From: Chloroflexota bacterium
GTDB taxonomy: Bacteria; Chloroflexota; Anaerolineae; 4572-78; J111
Direction: 5' to 3'
NCBI GenBank assembly: GCA_016860845.1
Contig: BOKF01000040.1
Span: 12,076 to 76,075 of the forward strand
DNA length: 64,000 nt
Below the pieces are notes generated by a model. It saw only the letters and a program-made list of their open reading frames with translations, did not search any database and was not told where the DNA came from. A program made the position numbers and the translations under genes. Positions 1 through 8,202 of the stretch are shown here, in pieces (position 1 is the first letter of the stretch; every line of letters starts with the position of its first letter).

Positions 1-1392
1 CTCTGGGATGTCGGTTTCCAACTCAGCTTTGTGGCTACTCTGGGCCTGATCCTGCTGGTGCCGCCTCTGGAGCGCGGCATCTTTGGCCTGCTGCAACGCC
101 TGCTCAATACCGAGCAGGTCGGCCTGGCGATGGCCCTGTTCAGTGAACTCATCATCGTCACCCTGGCTGCGCAGATTATCACCGGGCCGCTCATCGTCTA
201 CCATTTTGGCCGCCTTTCTATAGTCTCCCTGCTGACCAATCTATTGATCTTACCGGTCCAGCCGCCGATTATGATTGGCGGCGGCCTGGCGACCCTGGCC
301 GGAATGCTCTGGCTGCCGCTGGGAGTCGCGCTCGGCTGGCTGGTCTGGCTGCCCCTGGCCTGGTCGGTCTGGATGGTCGAGTTGACCGGCCGCCTGCCCT
401 ACGCCTCGCTTGACCTGGGCACGTTTCCGCTGTGGCTGCTGATCTTGATGTACACCGCCCTCGCTGCGGGTATCTGGTCGGCTAACCGTCCGCGAGCGGA
501 AAAAGAAGCGCAGCCCCGTTTTCATCTCCCCGAAATCGGTTCGGCGGCAACACAGCTGTGGGTCGGCGGGGTGGCAGTCGGCGCGCTGCTTGTCTGGCTG
601 GCCGTGCTCTCCCTGCCCGATGGCCGCCTGCACGTGGCCTTTCTGGATGTCGGCCAGGGCGATGCCATTCTCATCACCACTCCCGATGGCCGCCAGATCC
701 TCATTGACGGCGGGCCTACTGCCACCGATCTGGCCTGGCGGCTGGGCCAACAGATGCCGTTTTGGGATCACTCGCTGGATATGGTCGTCAATACCCACCC
801 TGATGCCGACCACCTGGCCGGCCTGCCGCCCCTGTTAGACCGCTACCGGGTGGAGCAAATCCTCATCCCCGATGTCGGCACCGACAGCGCCCTGTACCGG
901 GAGTGGGAAACCCAACTGGCCGAAACCGGGCTTACGCCGACCATCGGCCAGGCCGGGATGGAACTCACCCTGGGCCGCGGCATCACCGCCACCCTGTTGA
1001 ATCCCGGTCCGGCCGCTGTCCGTGAAGATGACCCCAACAATCATTCGGTCGTCATGCGGCTGCAAATGGGCCGGATCAGCTTTTTACTACCCGGAGACAT
1101 CGAAGAACCCGTCGAGCATAGCCTGGTATGGCAGCAGGCCTCGCTGGCCGCTACTGTGTTGAAAAGCGCCCACCACGGCAGCAAAACCTCCTCCAGCGAG
1201 ACCTTTCTGGACGCGGTCAATCCACAGGTGGTGGTCATCTCGGTGGGCAAGGATAATGATTTCGGGCATCCCTCGCCGGAGGTGCTGGAGCGTTACGCCG
1301 AGCACGGCCTGACCGTGTTCCGCACCGACGAGCAGGGCACGGTTGAGTTCAGTACGGATGGCGAGCATCTGTGGGTGGAAACCGGACGGTGA
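1..1392 (+). CDS. comEC: ComEC/Rec2 DNA-uptake channel, 3' part (5' end outside window)
   Basis: The reading frame is open from base 1, so only the last 463 residues are visible. The first ~200 residues are strongly hydrophobic (the competence-domain channel helices). From about residue 211 a metallo-beta-lactamase-like domain follows, with HVAFLDVGQGDA, the metal-site motif THPDADH near residue 266, SAHHGSK near 390 and a GHPSPE block close to the C-terminus. This is the order seen in ComEC, the inner-membrane channel for transforming DNA with a proposed nuclease-like C-terminal domain. A partial, diverged copy of its central coding sequence is found near 17.2 kb. Family assignment is secure. 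Confidence 0.93.
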   Translation, partial: LWDVGFQLSFVATLGLILLVPPLERGIFGLLQRLLNTEQVGLAMALFSELIIVTLAAQIITGPLIVYHFGRLSIVSLLTNLLILPVQPPIMIGGGLATLAGMLWLPLGVALGWLVWLPLAWSVWMVELTGRLPYASLDLGTFPLWLLILMYTALAAGIWSANRPRAEKEAQPRFHLPEIGSAATQLWVGGVAVGALLVWLAVLSLPDGRLHVAFLDVGQGDAILITTPDGRQILIDGGPTATDLAWRLGQQMPFWDHSLDMVVNTHPDADHLAGLPPLLDRYRVEQILIPDVGTDSALYREWETQLAETGLTPTIGQAGMELTLGRGITATLLNPGPAAVREDDPNNHSVVMRLQMGRISFLLPGDIEEPVEHSLVWQQASLAATVLKSAHHGSKTSSSETFLDAVNPQVVVISVGKDNDFGHPSPEVLERYAEHGLTVFRTDEQGTVEFSTDGEHLWVETGR

Positions 1393-1423
1393 GCTCATAT
1401 ACGCTTTACCAACCGGCCATGAA

Positions 1424-1711
1424 TTACTGCGTAATTACTATTTTCTTTTGGTAGGCTTTGACCATCGCGATAGAGCAGGTACATTCCTTCACGGAATCCC
1501 CAGAATAACCGCAGGGACAGGGTTTCATATTCGCAATCAAAGTAAAATTGGCTGGGTACGTCAGTGAGCCGGCCGAGCGGCTGATGGCGACAATTTTATC
1601 TTCCAGTGGCTGGCGGAGCATTCCCAGCATTCGTGTCCCGAACTCTGGCGGCTCGTCTAAAAAGAGCATACTCCGTTGCGCCAGGTTGATCTCGCCGGAC
1701 TTGGGTGACAC
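1424..1711 (-). pseudogene. comM (YifB, Mg-chelatase-like ATPase) fragment
   Basis: About 86 residues match the middle of ComM/YifB AAA+ proteins: SPKSGEINLAQRSMLFLDE (Walker B region), PEFGTRMLGMLRQPLED and a Cys-rich segment CPCGYSGDSVKECTC. A full ComM is about 500 residues. Homology stops abruptly on both sides (just before SPK and just after YQKK), there is no ATG at a sensible place, and there is no Walker A. I read it as a decayed internal fragment, convergent with comEC. Confidence 0.75.
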
Positions 1712-2016
1712 ATGTCATAGAAAGAAATGACATTTGCCACTTCAAGAAATTGAGGGAGAAGGTATGATTATACAAGGGTCAGTGGTCGTTTATTTGCGCT
1801 ATTTGAGCGCCTTACAAATTCCCTTGACCTTACAGCAGCGCACCTTTTATGTTTATCCGCAGGTTTAAATACTACCTACGCTTCACCTCTTGTCCTCGTT
1901 TGTTTGCTACATGAACTAAACCAACACGTACGTCGAACAGTACCTGAACGCGGTGCCTGAACAATTTAAAGCCGATTTACGGTCACAAAGCCTTTAGGCA
2001 ACTTAGGTGGATTGCT
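1712..2016. other. intergenic, no gene recognised
   Basis: Between the comM fragment and the MetV-MetF fusion gene. Only short unconvincing open frames are present and I recognise no protein, RNA or repeat. It probably carries the promoter of the locus downstream, but no clear -35/-10 pair can be defended. Confidence 0.4.
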
Positions 2017-3567
2017 ATGCGTGTACATTTATCTCAGCGCTATCATCCTCCTTTTTATCCTGTCCAGCGTGAGCTATGGCCGATGCGGGTATTCACGGCC
2101 TTGATGCGCACCATCAAAGGCTTTCTCTTCGGTTGTCGGATGTGTGGCAACTGCATTTTGCCAGAAACAGCCTTCATCTGTCCAATGACCTGTCCTCGAA
2201 GTCTGCGCAACGGCCCCTGTCGAGGCTCTACTCCTGGTCGCTGTTTTGTTGATCCCACGTGTAGTTGTGTTTGGTTCCATATTTGCCAACAGGCTGAACA
2301 ACGAGGCAGGTTGGAAAATCTGTTGGAAGTCAACGCCCCACTAAGTAGTGACCGCTTGGGGTGCGAGTCTCTCCTGAGCGATTATCAGCTTTGGCGCAAA
2401 CGAGGTCGAGGACCGCATTTGCGGGACCTGATAACAAGCCGGGCAAAGTTCAACGCTGACTTGGAAGCATTTCGTTACAAGTTGCGGCAACCCAACTGGT
2501 GGCAGGGTGACAGTCAGTATCATCCGCCAGCCTATATCGAGCCGGTGTCAAAACTTGAAGAAATGTTGCGTAAAGGTCAGTTTGCCATTTCGGCCGAAGT
2601 TGACCCGCCAATGGAGCCTACCGGTGAACGTATTGCCCAAGTTGCCAACTGCCTCAAAGGTTGTGTAACCACAGCCAACTTCACCGATAATCCTATGGGT
2701 GTGCCCCGTATGAGTGGCCTGGCTTGCGCGCTTTACAGCCTTGAAAACAACCTGGAACCGGTTCTACAGCTTCAAACCAGGCATAGAAGTCGTTATGATA
2801 TCGAGGCTGAAGCAGTGGGGGCGGCTGCTGTGGGTGTGTATAATATACTGTGCCTCTCCGACGACATCGGGCGACTAGGCCCCGGGCCGCGTCCCCGGCC
2901 CCAGTTTAATGACCTTGATGCTGTGCAAGCTATTTGGATGCTGCGACGCCTGCGAGACGAGGGAATTAATGTAGATGGTGAAACTATCCAGGACCGCCCT
3001 CGTTACTTTTTGGGTGCAATTGCATCACCCTTTGCCGCATTGCCCCGCTATGAAGCTATTGTCACTGAAAAGAAGATCAACGCTGGAGCCCAATTTTTGC
3101 AAACACTGCCCGTCTTCGATTTAGCCCGTTTTGACGAATGGCTCGAAGCGCTCGACAAACGCAGCTTGCTGGGAAAAGTTTATCTGATGGCCACCGTAGC
3201 CTACCTTAAGAGTCCCCGGCACGCCCACTTTATGGCCAATGAGGTCCCTGGCGTATATGTCCCCCCTGCCATTATGGCTCGTATGGAGAACGCTGTTAAT
3301 CCCAGAGAGGAGGGCATTGAAATTGCTCTGGATCTTCTCACTCAAATCAAGCGCAAGCCTGACATCCACGGACTGCATATTTTGGCCCCTGGTGAGGAGG
3401 AAGTGGTGGTGCCGCGCTTGGTGAAAGGGTTAAACTTCAGAACCGCTGTTACAGGCACAGCAACCTTCCCCAGCTCGAATAACGGCCACAACAAAACAAG
3501 CTGCCATCCAGCTATGAACACCTATAACTTTTTGGGAACAGAACATAACAAGAACTTAAAAATCTAA
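2017..3567 (+). CDS. MetV-MetF fusion: methylenetetrahydrofolate reductase-like
   Basis: A 516-residue protein joining two units that are separate genes at 13.3-15.2 kb. Residues ~35-90 form the Cys-rich zinc/FeS module of MetV (MTHFR_C): CRMCGNCIL, ICPMTCPRSLRNGPC, then a Cys-containing CSCVW. From ~residue 190 comes a MetF-type TIM barrel (FAISAEVDPP, NFTDNPMGVPRMS, YNILCLSDD). The N-terminal NAD-like fold of full MetV is missing. The last ~40 residues, Thr/Asn/His-rich and ending in many Asn and Lys, do not resemble MetF and may be a read-on tail after a lost stop. It is first in the electron-transfer locus and is likely a second methylene-THF reductase, or a MetF homolog with another C1 substrate. 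Confidence 0.8.
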   Translation: MRVHLSQRYHPPFYPVQRELWPMRVFTALMRTIKGFLFGCRMCGNCILPETAFICPMTCPRSLRNGPCRGSTPGRCFVDPTCSCVWFHICQQAEQRGRLENLLEVNAPLSSDRLGCESLLSDYQLWRKRGRGPHLRDLITSRAKFNADLEAFRYKLRQPNWWQGDSQYHPPAYIEPVSKLEEMLRKGQFAISAEVDPPMEPTGERIAQVANCLKGCVTTANFTDNPMGVPRMSGLACALYSLENNLEPVLQLQTRHRSRYDIEAEAVGAAAVGVYNILCLSDDIGRLGPGPRPRPQFNDLDAVQAIWMLRRLRDEGINVDGETIQDRPRYFLGAIASPFAALPRYEAIVTEKKINAGAQFLQTLPVFDLARFDEWLEALDKRSLLGKVYLMATVAYLKSPRHAHFMANEVPGVYVPPAIMARMENAVNPREEGIEIALDLLTQIKRKPDIHGLHILAPGEEEVVVPRLVKGLNFRTAVTGTATFPSSNNGHNKTSCHPAMNTYNFLGTEHNKNLKI

Positions 3568-3609
3568 GGAGCCGTTATGAGCTAACGCTCACCGCTGAGG
3601 TTGGCAATC

Positions 3610-3643
3610 GGGGAAATGAGGGGACGCCCCCAGGCCTTTCCCC
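3610..3643 (+). other. nested GC hairpin between metVF fusion and CBS-ACT gene
   Basis: Outer arms GGGGAAA and TTTCCCC enclose a GGGG/CCCC inner pair. No U-run follows, so it is more likely an mRNA-processing or attenuating structure than a strong intrinsic terminator. Confidence 0.35.
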
Positions 3644-3675
3644 GCCTTCAAATTTTACTTTCAGGAGAGAGCTAA

Positions 3676-4341
3676 GTGTTTGTAAAAGATCAGATGACCC
3701 CTAACCCTCTAACAGTCAGGCCTGAGACCCCCATTATTGAAGCCCAGGAGAAAATGAGACAACATAATATCCGGCACCTGCCCGTTGTAGAGGACGATTT
3801 TTACCTTGTAGGTCTGCTGAATCGTGAAACAATCCTACAAGCAATGCCCTGGTCGGCGGCACACCTCAGTGCCTTTGAGACCCAGTATATCCTGTCAAAG
3901 GTCAAGGCCCGTAACGTGATGTTGCGCGATGTCATCACGGTGGTGGAGGACGAGTTGGTGGAGGAGGCGGCTCGCATTATGGTTGACCATAAAATGACAT
4001 GCTTGCCGGTTATGCGAAACAAAAGGTTAGTCGGCATTATTACCGATATTGATCTCCTGGCCATCACTATGGAGATGCTGGGCGCGCGCCGGCATGGCCT
4101 GCGCCTCTCGGTATTGGTCCCAAACCGGGTCGGGGAAATAGCGCGACTATCCACCGCCATCGCCAGCATCGGCGGCAATTTGGCTGCTTTTGGTACCTGG
4201 GAGGGTGAACTGGACCCGATTTCTGGGTCTCCAAAACAAATAGGGATTGTTTTGAGAGTAGAAGAGGTTTCTAAAGAGCGGGTGATTACTGCGGTGGAAA
4301 AACTGGCAGACGTAGAGATTCTGAACCTACGCGAGGTGTGA
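3676..4341 (+). CDS. CBS-CBS-ACT domain protein (AcuB-like)
   Basis: 221 residues, GTG start with a good ribosome-binding site (caggagag) 6-10 bases upstream. It has two CBS repeats (MTPNPLTVRPETPIIEA near residue 8; VMLRDVITVVEDELVEEA near 80, with LVGIITDIDLL at the end of the second) and a C-terminal ACT-like domain from ~140 (SVLVPNRVGEIARLSTAIA). CBS pairs bind adenine nucleotides and ACT domains bind small ligands, so it is probably an energy- or amino-acid-sensing regulator. Its place between the MetV-MetF fusion and hdrA suggests it tunes this locus; that is inference. Confidence 0.85.
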   Translation: MFVKDQMTPNPLTVRPETPIIEAQEKMRQHNIRHLPVVEDDFYLVGLLNRETILQAMPWSAAHLSAFETQYILSKVKARNVMLRDVITVVEDELVEEAARIMVDHKMTCLPVMRNKRLVGIITDIDLLAITMEMLGARRHGLRLSVLVPNRVGEIARLSTAIASIGGNLAAFGTWEGELDPISGSPKQIGIVLRVEEVSKERVITAVEKLADVEILNLREV

Positions 4342-4418
4342 CAGCGTAACGGTTTTGCCAAAATTTTACCCCGACAGGGCAAAAGTGTTGGAAGCCAGAA
4401 CAGATAGCGGAGTATATT

Positions 4419-7400
4419 ATGATCGAGCCTCAAACAGTTAGTATGCCAATCCGTAGAAATGGGGACGCTTTGCCTGACGGCGCGGTGCTGGTTGTTGGCG
4501 GAGGTGTGGCCGGAATGCGGGCCTCTATTGATCTGGCAGAGGCCGGCCTACGGGTCATTTTAATTGAATCGCTGCCCTCCCTGGGCGGGCGGGTGGCGCA
4601 ATTAGGTTTTATGTTTCCTACGCACGATTGTGTGCTGTGCCGGGGAACATCAGATCACGGCTACGGTTGTACCCGGCCAGCTATCTCACCCGGCTTTTTG
4701 GATCACAACCTGCACCCCAATATTAAGATACTGACCAACACCGAAGTCATCGCGGTTGAGGGGCAGGCCGGAGACTTTACCGTTCACCTCCGTCAGAATC
4801 CGCGTTATGTGGATCTTTATCGCTGTATCAACTGCGGCCTGTGTACGGCAGCCTGTCCAGTTTCTCTGCCTAGCGATTTCCAAATGGGACTGTCGCGTCG
4901 CAAAGCTATTTACAAAGTAGCGCCGCGCGCCATCCCCGATGCTTATGTAGTTGATAAAGGCCCTTACTGCCAGGATTGTAAGCTGTGTGTTGATATTTGC
5001 CCCACGGGTGCGGTCAATTTAAACGAAAAAACCCGGGAAGATATGATCCACGTCAGGGCAATCATCCTGGCCGTGGGTTATAGCCTGACTAATCTGAATG
5101 AGTATGAGGAGTACGGTTGGGGACGCTACGCCAACGTGTTACACAGCATGCAGTATGAACGCTTGGCCAGCCGCTCCGGCCCGACAGAAGGGATTGTAGC
5201 CCGTCCATCGGATAAACAATTGCCCCGGCGCATTGCCTGGGTGCAGTGTGTTGGCTCCAGGGATCAGAAATATCCCTACTGTTCCTCTATTTGCTGCATG
5301 TATGCCGCAAAAGAAGCAATGCTGGCCATGCAGTGCTTGCCCAACGTCGAGTGTACCATTTTTTCAGTGGATGAACGCGCTTTTAACAAGGAATTTTACG
5401 CTTATTATCACCGGGTGCAAGAGCAACACGGGGTCAGGTACGTTCGCTGCCGTATCTCCGGCCTCAAAGAAGACCCCCAGACTAAAAACTTGAAAGTGCA
5501 CTATCTGAACTCTGAGGGCGAGTTGGTTCAAGAGGAATTTGATATGATTGTGCTTTCGGTGGGGACGCAGCCGCCTGCCAGGGCTAAAGCTCTGGCTGAA
5601 ATGCTGGGGATTGAATTAAATCCCTATGGCTTTTGCCAGACCGATAAGTTCAGCCCGCTGGAAACCTCTCAACCGGGCGTTTATGTTTGTGGTACGTTCC
5701 AATCGCCCAAGGAAATCGCTGAGACTTTTCTTGATGCCACCGGCGCCGCCGGTGAGGTCATCCGCTTGATGAACAGCACTGTTCGCGCCGGCCGGGTCGA
5801 GTCGAGTCGAGAATTTTCCTTCCTCTCGGCTAATGGTTTTGGCCCTGAATGTAACGGCGGCGATGGACAGGAACCACGGGTGGGTGTCTATGTTTGCCGC
5901 TGCTCACCCAGCATTGATGGTATTCTAGATACAGGCCAGATCATCGCTTTTGCAAAGGATTTGCCGGGCGTTGTTCACGCCACCGGATTGAACTATAGCT
6001 GTTTTGAAGGTGAACGCGCCCAAATCAAAGAGTTTATCAAGACCCACCAGCTAAACCGGGTGATTGTGGCCGGTTGCAGCCACCGAACTCACGAGTCGCT
6101 GTTCCAACGTACCGTGCGAGAGGCCGGTCTCAACCCCTATCTGCTGGAGATGGTCAATATTCGTGAGCATTGTGCCTGGGTGCACCATAATTATCCTGAG
6201 GCGGCCACCCGCAAAGCCAAAGAGCAAATCCGAATGGCCGTTAGTCGTGCCCGCACGCTGACTTCAATTTACAAAGAAACGCTCACCCCAGCCCGGCGGG
6301 CGCTGATCATTGGGGGCGGTGTGGCCGGGATGACTGCGGCCCTGACCATTGCCGATAGCGGTTTTGAAGTGACTCTGGTAGAACGCGCGGCTGAACTGGG
6401 GGGCAACCTGCGCCACATTTACTACGTAGCTGAGGGCGATAATCCGCAGCGACTCCTGCGTAATCTGGTCAATCGGGTGCGGGGCCATGACCGGATTGCC
6501 GTCTTGACTCGCAGTGAAGTTATTGCCCACGAAGGGTCGGTCGGTAATTTTCGCTCGGTTGTTCAAACCCGGCCACCGCACTACCTGTCTGCCGTAGGGC
6601 CAACGGAAACCGATATCCACCATAGTGTGATCATCGTTGCCACCGGCGGCCAGGAATGGCGCGGCGATGCTTATCTGCTTGGTCAAGATAAACGGGTGAT
6701 GACGGCGGTTGACCTGGAAGAGCGCTTGGTTCATCGTCTCGAGGAAATTACGGGCCTGAAAGAAGTGGTTATGATCCAGTGTGTGCGCGATCCGGCAGGC
6801 CCCGACTATTGCAGCCGCATTTGCTGTACCAACACTATGAAAAATGCGATTCGCATCAAGCTGCTTAATCCCGACTGTAGGGTGACGGTGCTTTACAAGG
6901 ACATCATCACCTATGGTTTCCGGGAGCAATACTACACCGAAGCCCGCCGGCGGGGGGTGATTTTTGTGCGGTATGACGAGGCGACCAAACCGCAGGTGTC
7001 GGTAAGGCAGAGTGACGGCCAGCTCCAGATTACCGTTTATGAGCCGGTTTTGAAAAAAGAATTGAATCTCAGCCCTGACCTGCTGGTGCTGAATATGGCT
7101 ATTGTGCCTGCCGAGGGCATTGACCGCCTGTCTGCACTGCTAGGCGTGCCCCTTTCCAGTGACGGCTTCTTTATGGAAGCTCATCTCAAAATGCGGCCCA
7201 TGGATTTTATGCGCGAAGGCATCTTCTTGTGCGGTATGGCCCACTACCCCAAATTTCTGGAAGACGCCATCGCCAATGGTCAGGCTGCCGCCGGGCGAGC
7301 CATCTCCATTCTCTCCAAAACGCCGCTCTATATTGGTGGGGCCATAGCGGTTGTAGACCAGGAAAAATGTGTCGGCTGCCTGACCTGCGTGCGGACCTGC

Positions 7401-7598
7401 CCCTTTAGTATTCCCCAAATTCAGTCAGATCACACCGGTGTTGGCAACCTGATGGGCGCGGCTTATATCGATCCGGCGCAGTGCCAGGGATGCGGCACCT
7501 GCACCGCCGAGTGTCCCGCCGAGGCCATCCAATTGATGAATTACCACGACGAGCAGATTTTTGCCCAGGGGTTGGGTGCGTGGCAGGTAGCGGTATAA
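4419..7598 (+). CDS. hdrA: double HdrA-type flavin/FeS electron-bifurcating subunit
   Basis: 1059 residues, against ~650 for a methanogen HdrA, because two HdrA bodies are fused. Residues 24-40 hold the FAD site VLVVGGGVAGMRA, followed by the HdrA signature PTHDCVLC near 68. Two ferredoxin clusters follow (CINCGLCTAACP; CQDCKLCVDICP) and the conserved CSSICCMYAAKEA block. Near 500 a VYVCRCSPSIDG domain begins (the N-terminal domain of classical HdrA). A second FAD domain (GGGVAGMTAALTIADSGF) with CSRICCTNTMKNA follows, and two 4Fe-4S motifs at the C-terminus (CVGCLTCVRTCP; CQGCGTCTAECP). Known HdrA proteins bifurcate electrons at FAD; here the second body probably extends the electron wire. 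Next to it lies mvhD. Confidence 0.9.
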   Translation: MIEPQTVSMPIRRNGDALPDGAVLVVGGGVAGMRASIDLAEAGLRVILIESLPSLGGRVAQLGFMFPTHDCVLCRGTSDHGYGCTRPAISPGFLDHNLHPNIKILTNTEVIAVEGQAGDFTVHLRQNPRYVDLYRCINCGLCTAACPVSLPSDFQMGLSRRKAIYKVAPRAIPDAYVVDKGPYCQDCKLCVDICPTGAVNLNEKTREDMIHVRAIILAVGYSLTNLNEYEEYGWGRYANVLHSMQYERLASRSGPTEGIVARPSDKQLPRRIAWVQCVGSRDQKYPYCSSICCMYAAKEAMLAMQCLPNVECTIFSVDERAFNKEFYAYYHRVQEQHGVRYVRCRISGLKEDPQTKNLKVHYLNSEGELVQEEFDMIVLSVGTQPPARAKALAEMLGIELNPYGFCQTDKFSPLETSQPGVYVCGTFQSPKEIAETFLDATGAAGEVIRLMNSTVRAGRVESSREFSFLSANGFGPECNGGDGQEPRVGVYVCRCSPSIDGILDTGQIIAFAKDLPGVVHATGLNYSCFEGERAQIKEFIKTHQLNRVIVAGCSHRTHESLFQRTVREAGLNPYLLEMVNIREHCAWVHHNYPEAATRKAKEQIRMAVSRARTLTSIYKETLTPARRALIIGGGVAGMTAALTIADSGFEVTLVERAAELGGNLRHIYYVAEGDNPQRLLRNLVNRVRGHDRIAVLTRSEVIAHEGSVGNFRSVVQTRPPHYLSAVGPTETDIHHSVIIVATGGQEWRGDAYLLGQDKRVMTAVDLEERLVHRLEEITGLKEVVMIQCVRDPAGPDYCSRICCTNTMKNAIRIKLLNPDCRVTVLYKDIITYGFREQYYTEARRRGVIFVRYDEATKPQVSVRQSDGQLQITVYEPVLKKELNLSPDLLVLNMAIVPAEGIDRLSALLGVPLSSDGFFMEAHLKMRPMDFMREGIFLCGMAHYPKFLEDAIANGQAAAGRAISILSKTPLYIGGAIAVVDQEKCVGCLTCVRTCPFSIPQIQSDHTGVGNLMGAAYIDPAQCQGCGTCTAECPAEAIQLMNYHDEQIFAQGLGAWQVAV

Positions 7599-7626
7599 GG
7601 GGAGAATGAGAGAATTCTGACCACAC

Positions 7627-7656
7627 CTTACGCATCACGCATTACGTATCACGTAT
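7627..7656. repeat. degenerate tandem ACGCATCACGCATTACG-type repeat
   Basis: The gap between hdrA and mvhD carries four imperfect units of ACG-ATC/ATT-ACG type. Similar short tandem units occur in several other places in the window, some inside genes. No coding or regulatory role is apparent. Confidence 0.5.
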
Positions 7657-7665
7657 GAGGATATT

Positions 7666-8109
7666 ATGAGCAACAATAGACATCACAACAATTTTGAACC
7701 CGAAATCACCGCTTTTACCTGCATCTACTGCGGGTATATGAGTGTGGATACGGCAGGGGCGCTGCGGATTCAATATCCGCCCAATATCAAGCTGGTTAAA
7801 ATGCCCTGCACCGGCAAAACCGATGTGCGCTACATTCTTGAAGCCTTTGAACAGGGCGCCGACGGGGTGTTCATCACCGCCTGTGCGTTGGGCAATTGCC
7901 ATCACGTTCGCGGCAACGAACGGGGTCTGGCCCGGGTAGAGCGGACAAAACGGCTGCTGGAAGAAATCGGCCTGGAGAGCGAGCGGCTTGAGATGCACTT
8001 TGTATCAGGGGGAATGGGCAACACCTTTGCCCAGGCCGCTACCGCCATGACCGAGAGGATACGGGCGTTAGGCCCAAATCCGCTAAAAAGCAACTATACT
8101 TCGGAATGA
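7666..8109 (+). CDS. mvhD: MvhD-like hydrogenase/Hdr-linking FeS subunit (Cys form)
   Basis: 147 residues, the usual MvhD length. It starts with CIYCGYMSVDTAG, has the PCTGKTDVRYILEAFEQGADGV core and then TACALGNCHH, where the redox Cys pair sits, and ends with the IGPNPL-type tail. MvhD carries a 2Fe-2S cluster and passes electrons between HdrA and a hydrogenase or another oxidoreductase. It is placed between two hdrA genes. The paralog at 12.9 kb has selenocysteine at the position of the first Cys of this pair; this copy keeps Cys. No hydrogenase genes are in the window, so its partner is probably MetV/MetF or the NAD(P)H domain of the giant HdrA. Confidence 0.88.
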   Translation: MSNNRHHNNFEPEITAFTCIYCGYMSVDTAGALRIQYPPNIKLVKMPCTGKTDVRYILEAFEQGADGVFITACALGNCHHVRGNERGLARVERTKRLLEEIGLESERLEMHFVSGGMGNTFAQAATAMTERIRALGPNPLKSNYTSE

Positions 8110-8202
8110 ACGCTGTCCAAGGCAAGAAGGCAAAGTCATGAATTTTATGGGAGCAGATGCAAAGATAGCCAGGAGCCAGACCCTTTGGAAGAAGAGGTAA
8201 GT

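Noticed and set aside
1740..1880. 34-codon open frame after the comM fragment
   Set aside because: No ribosome-binding site, no homology sense and no conserved neighbours.
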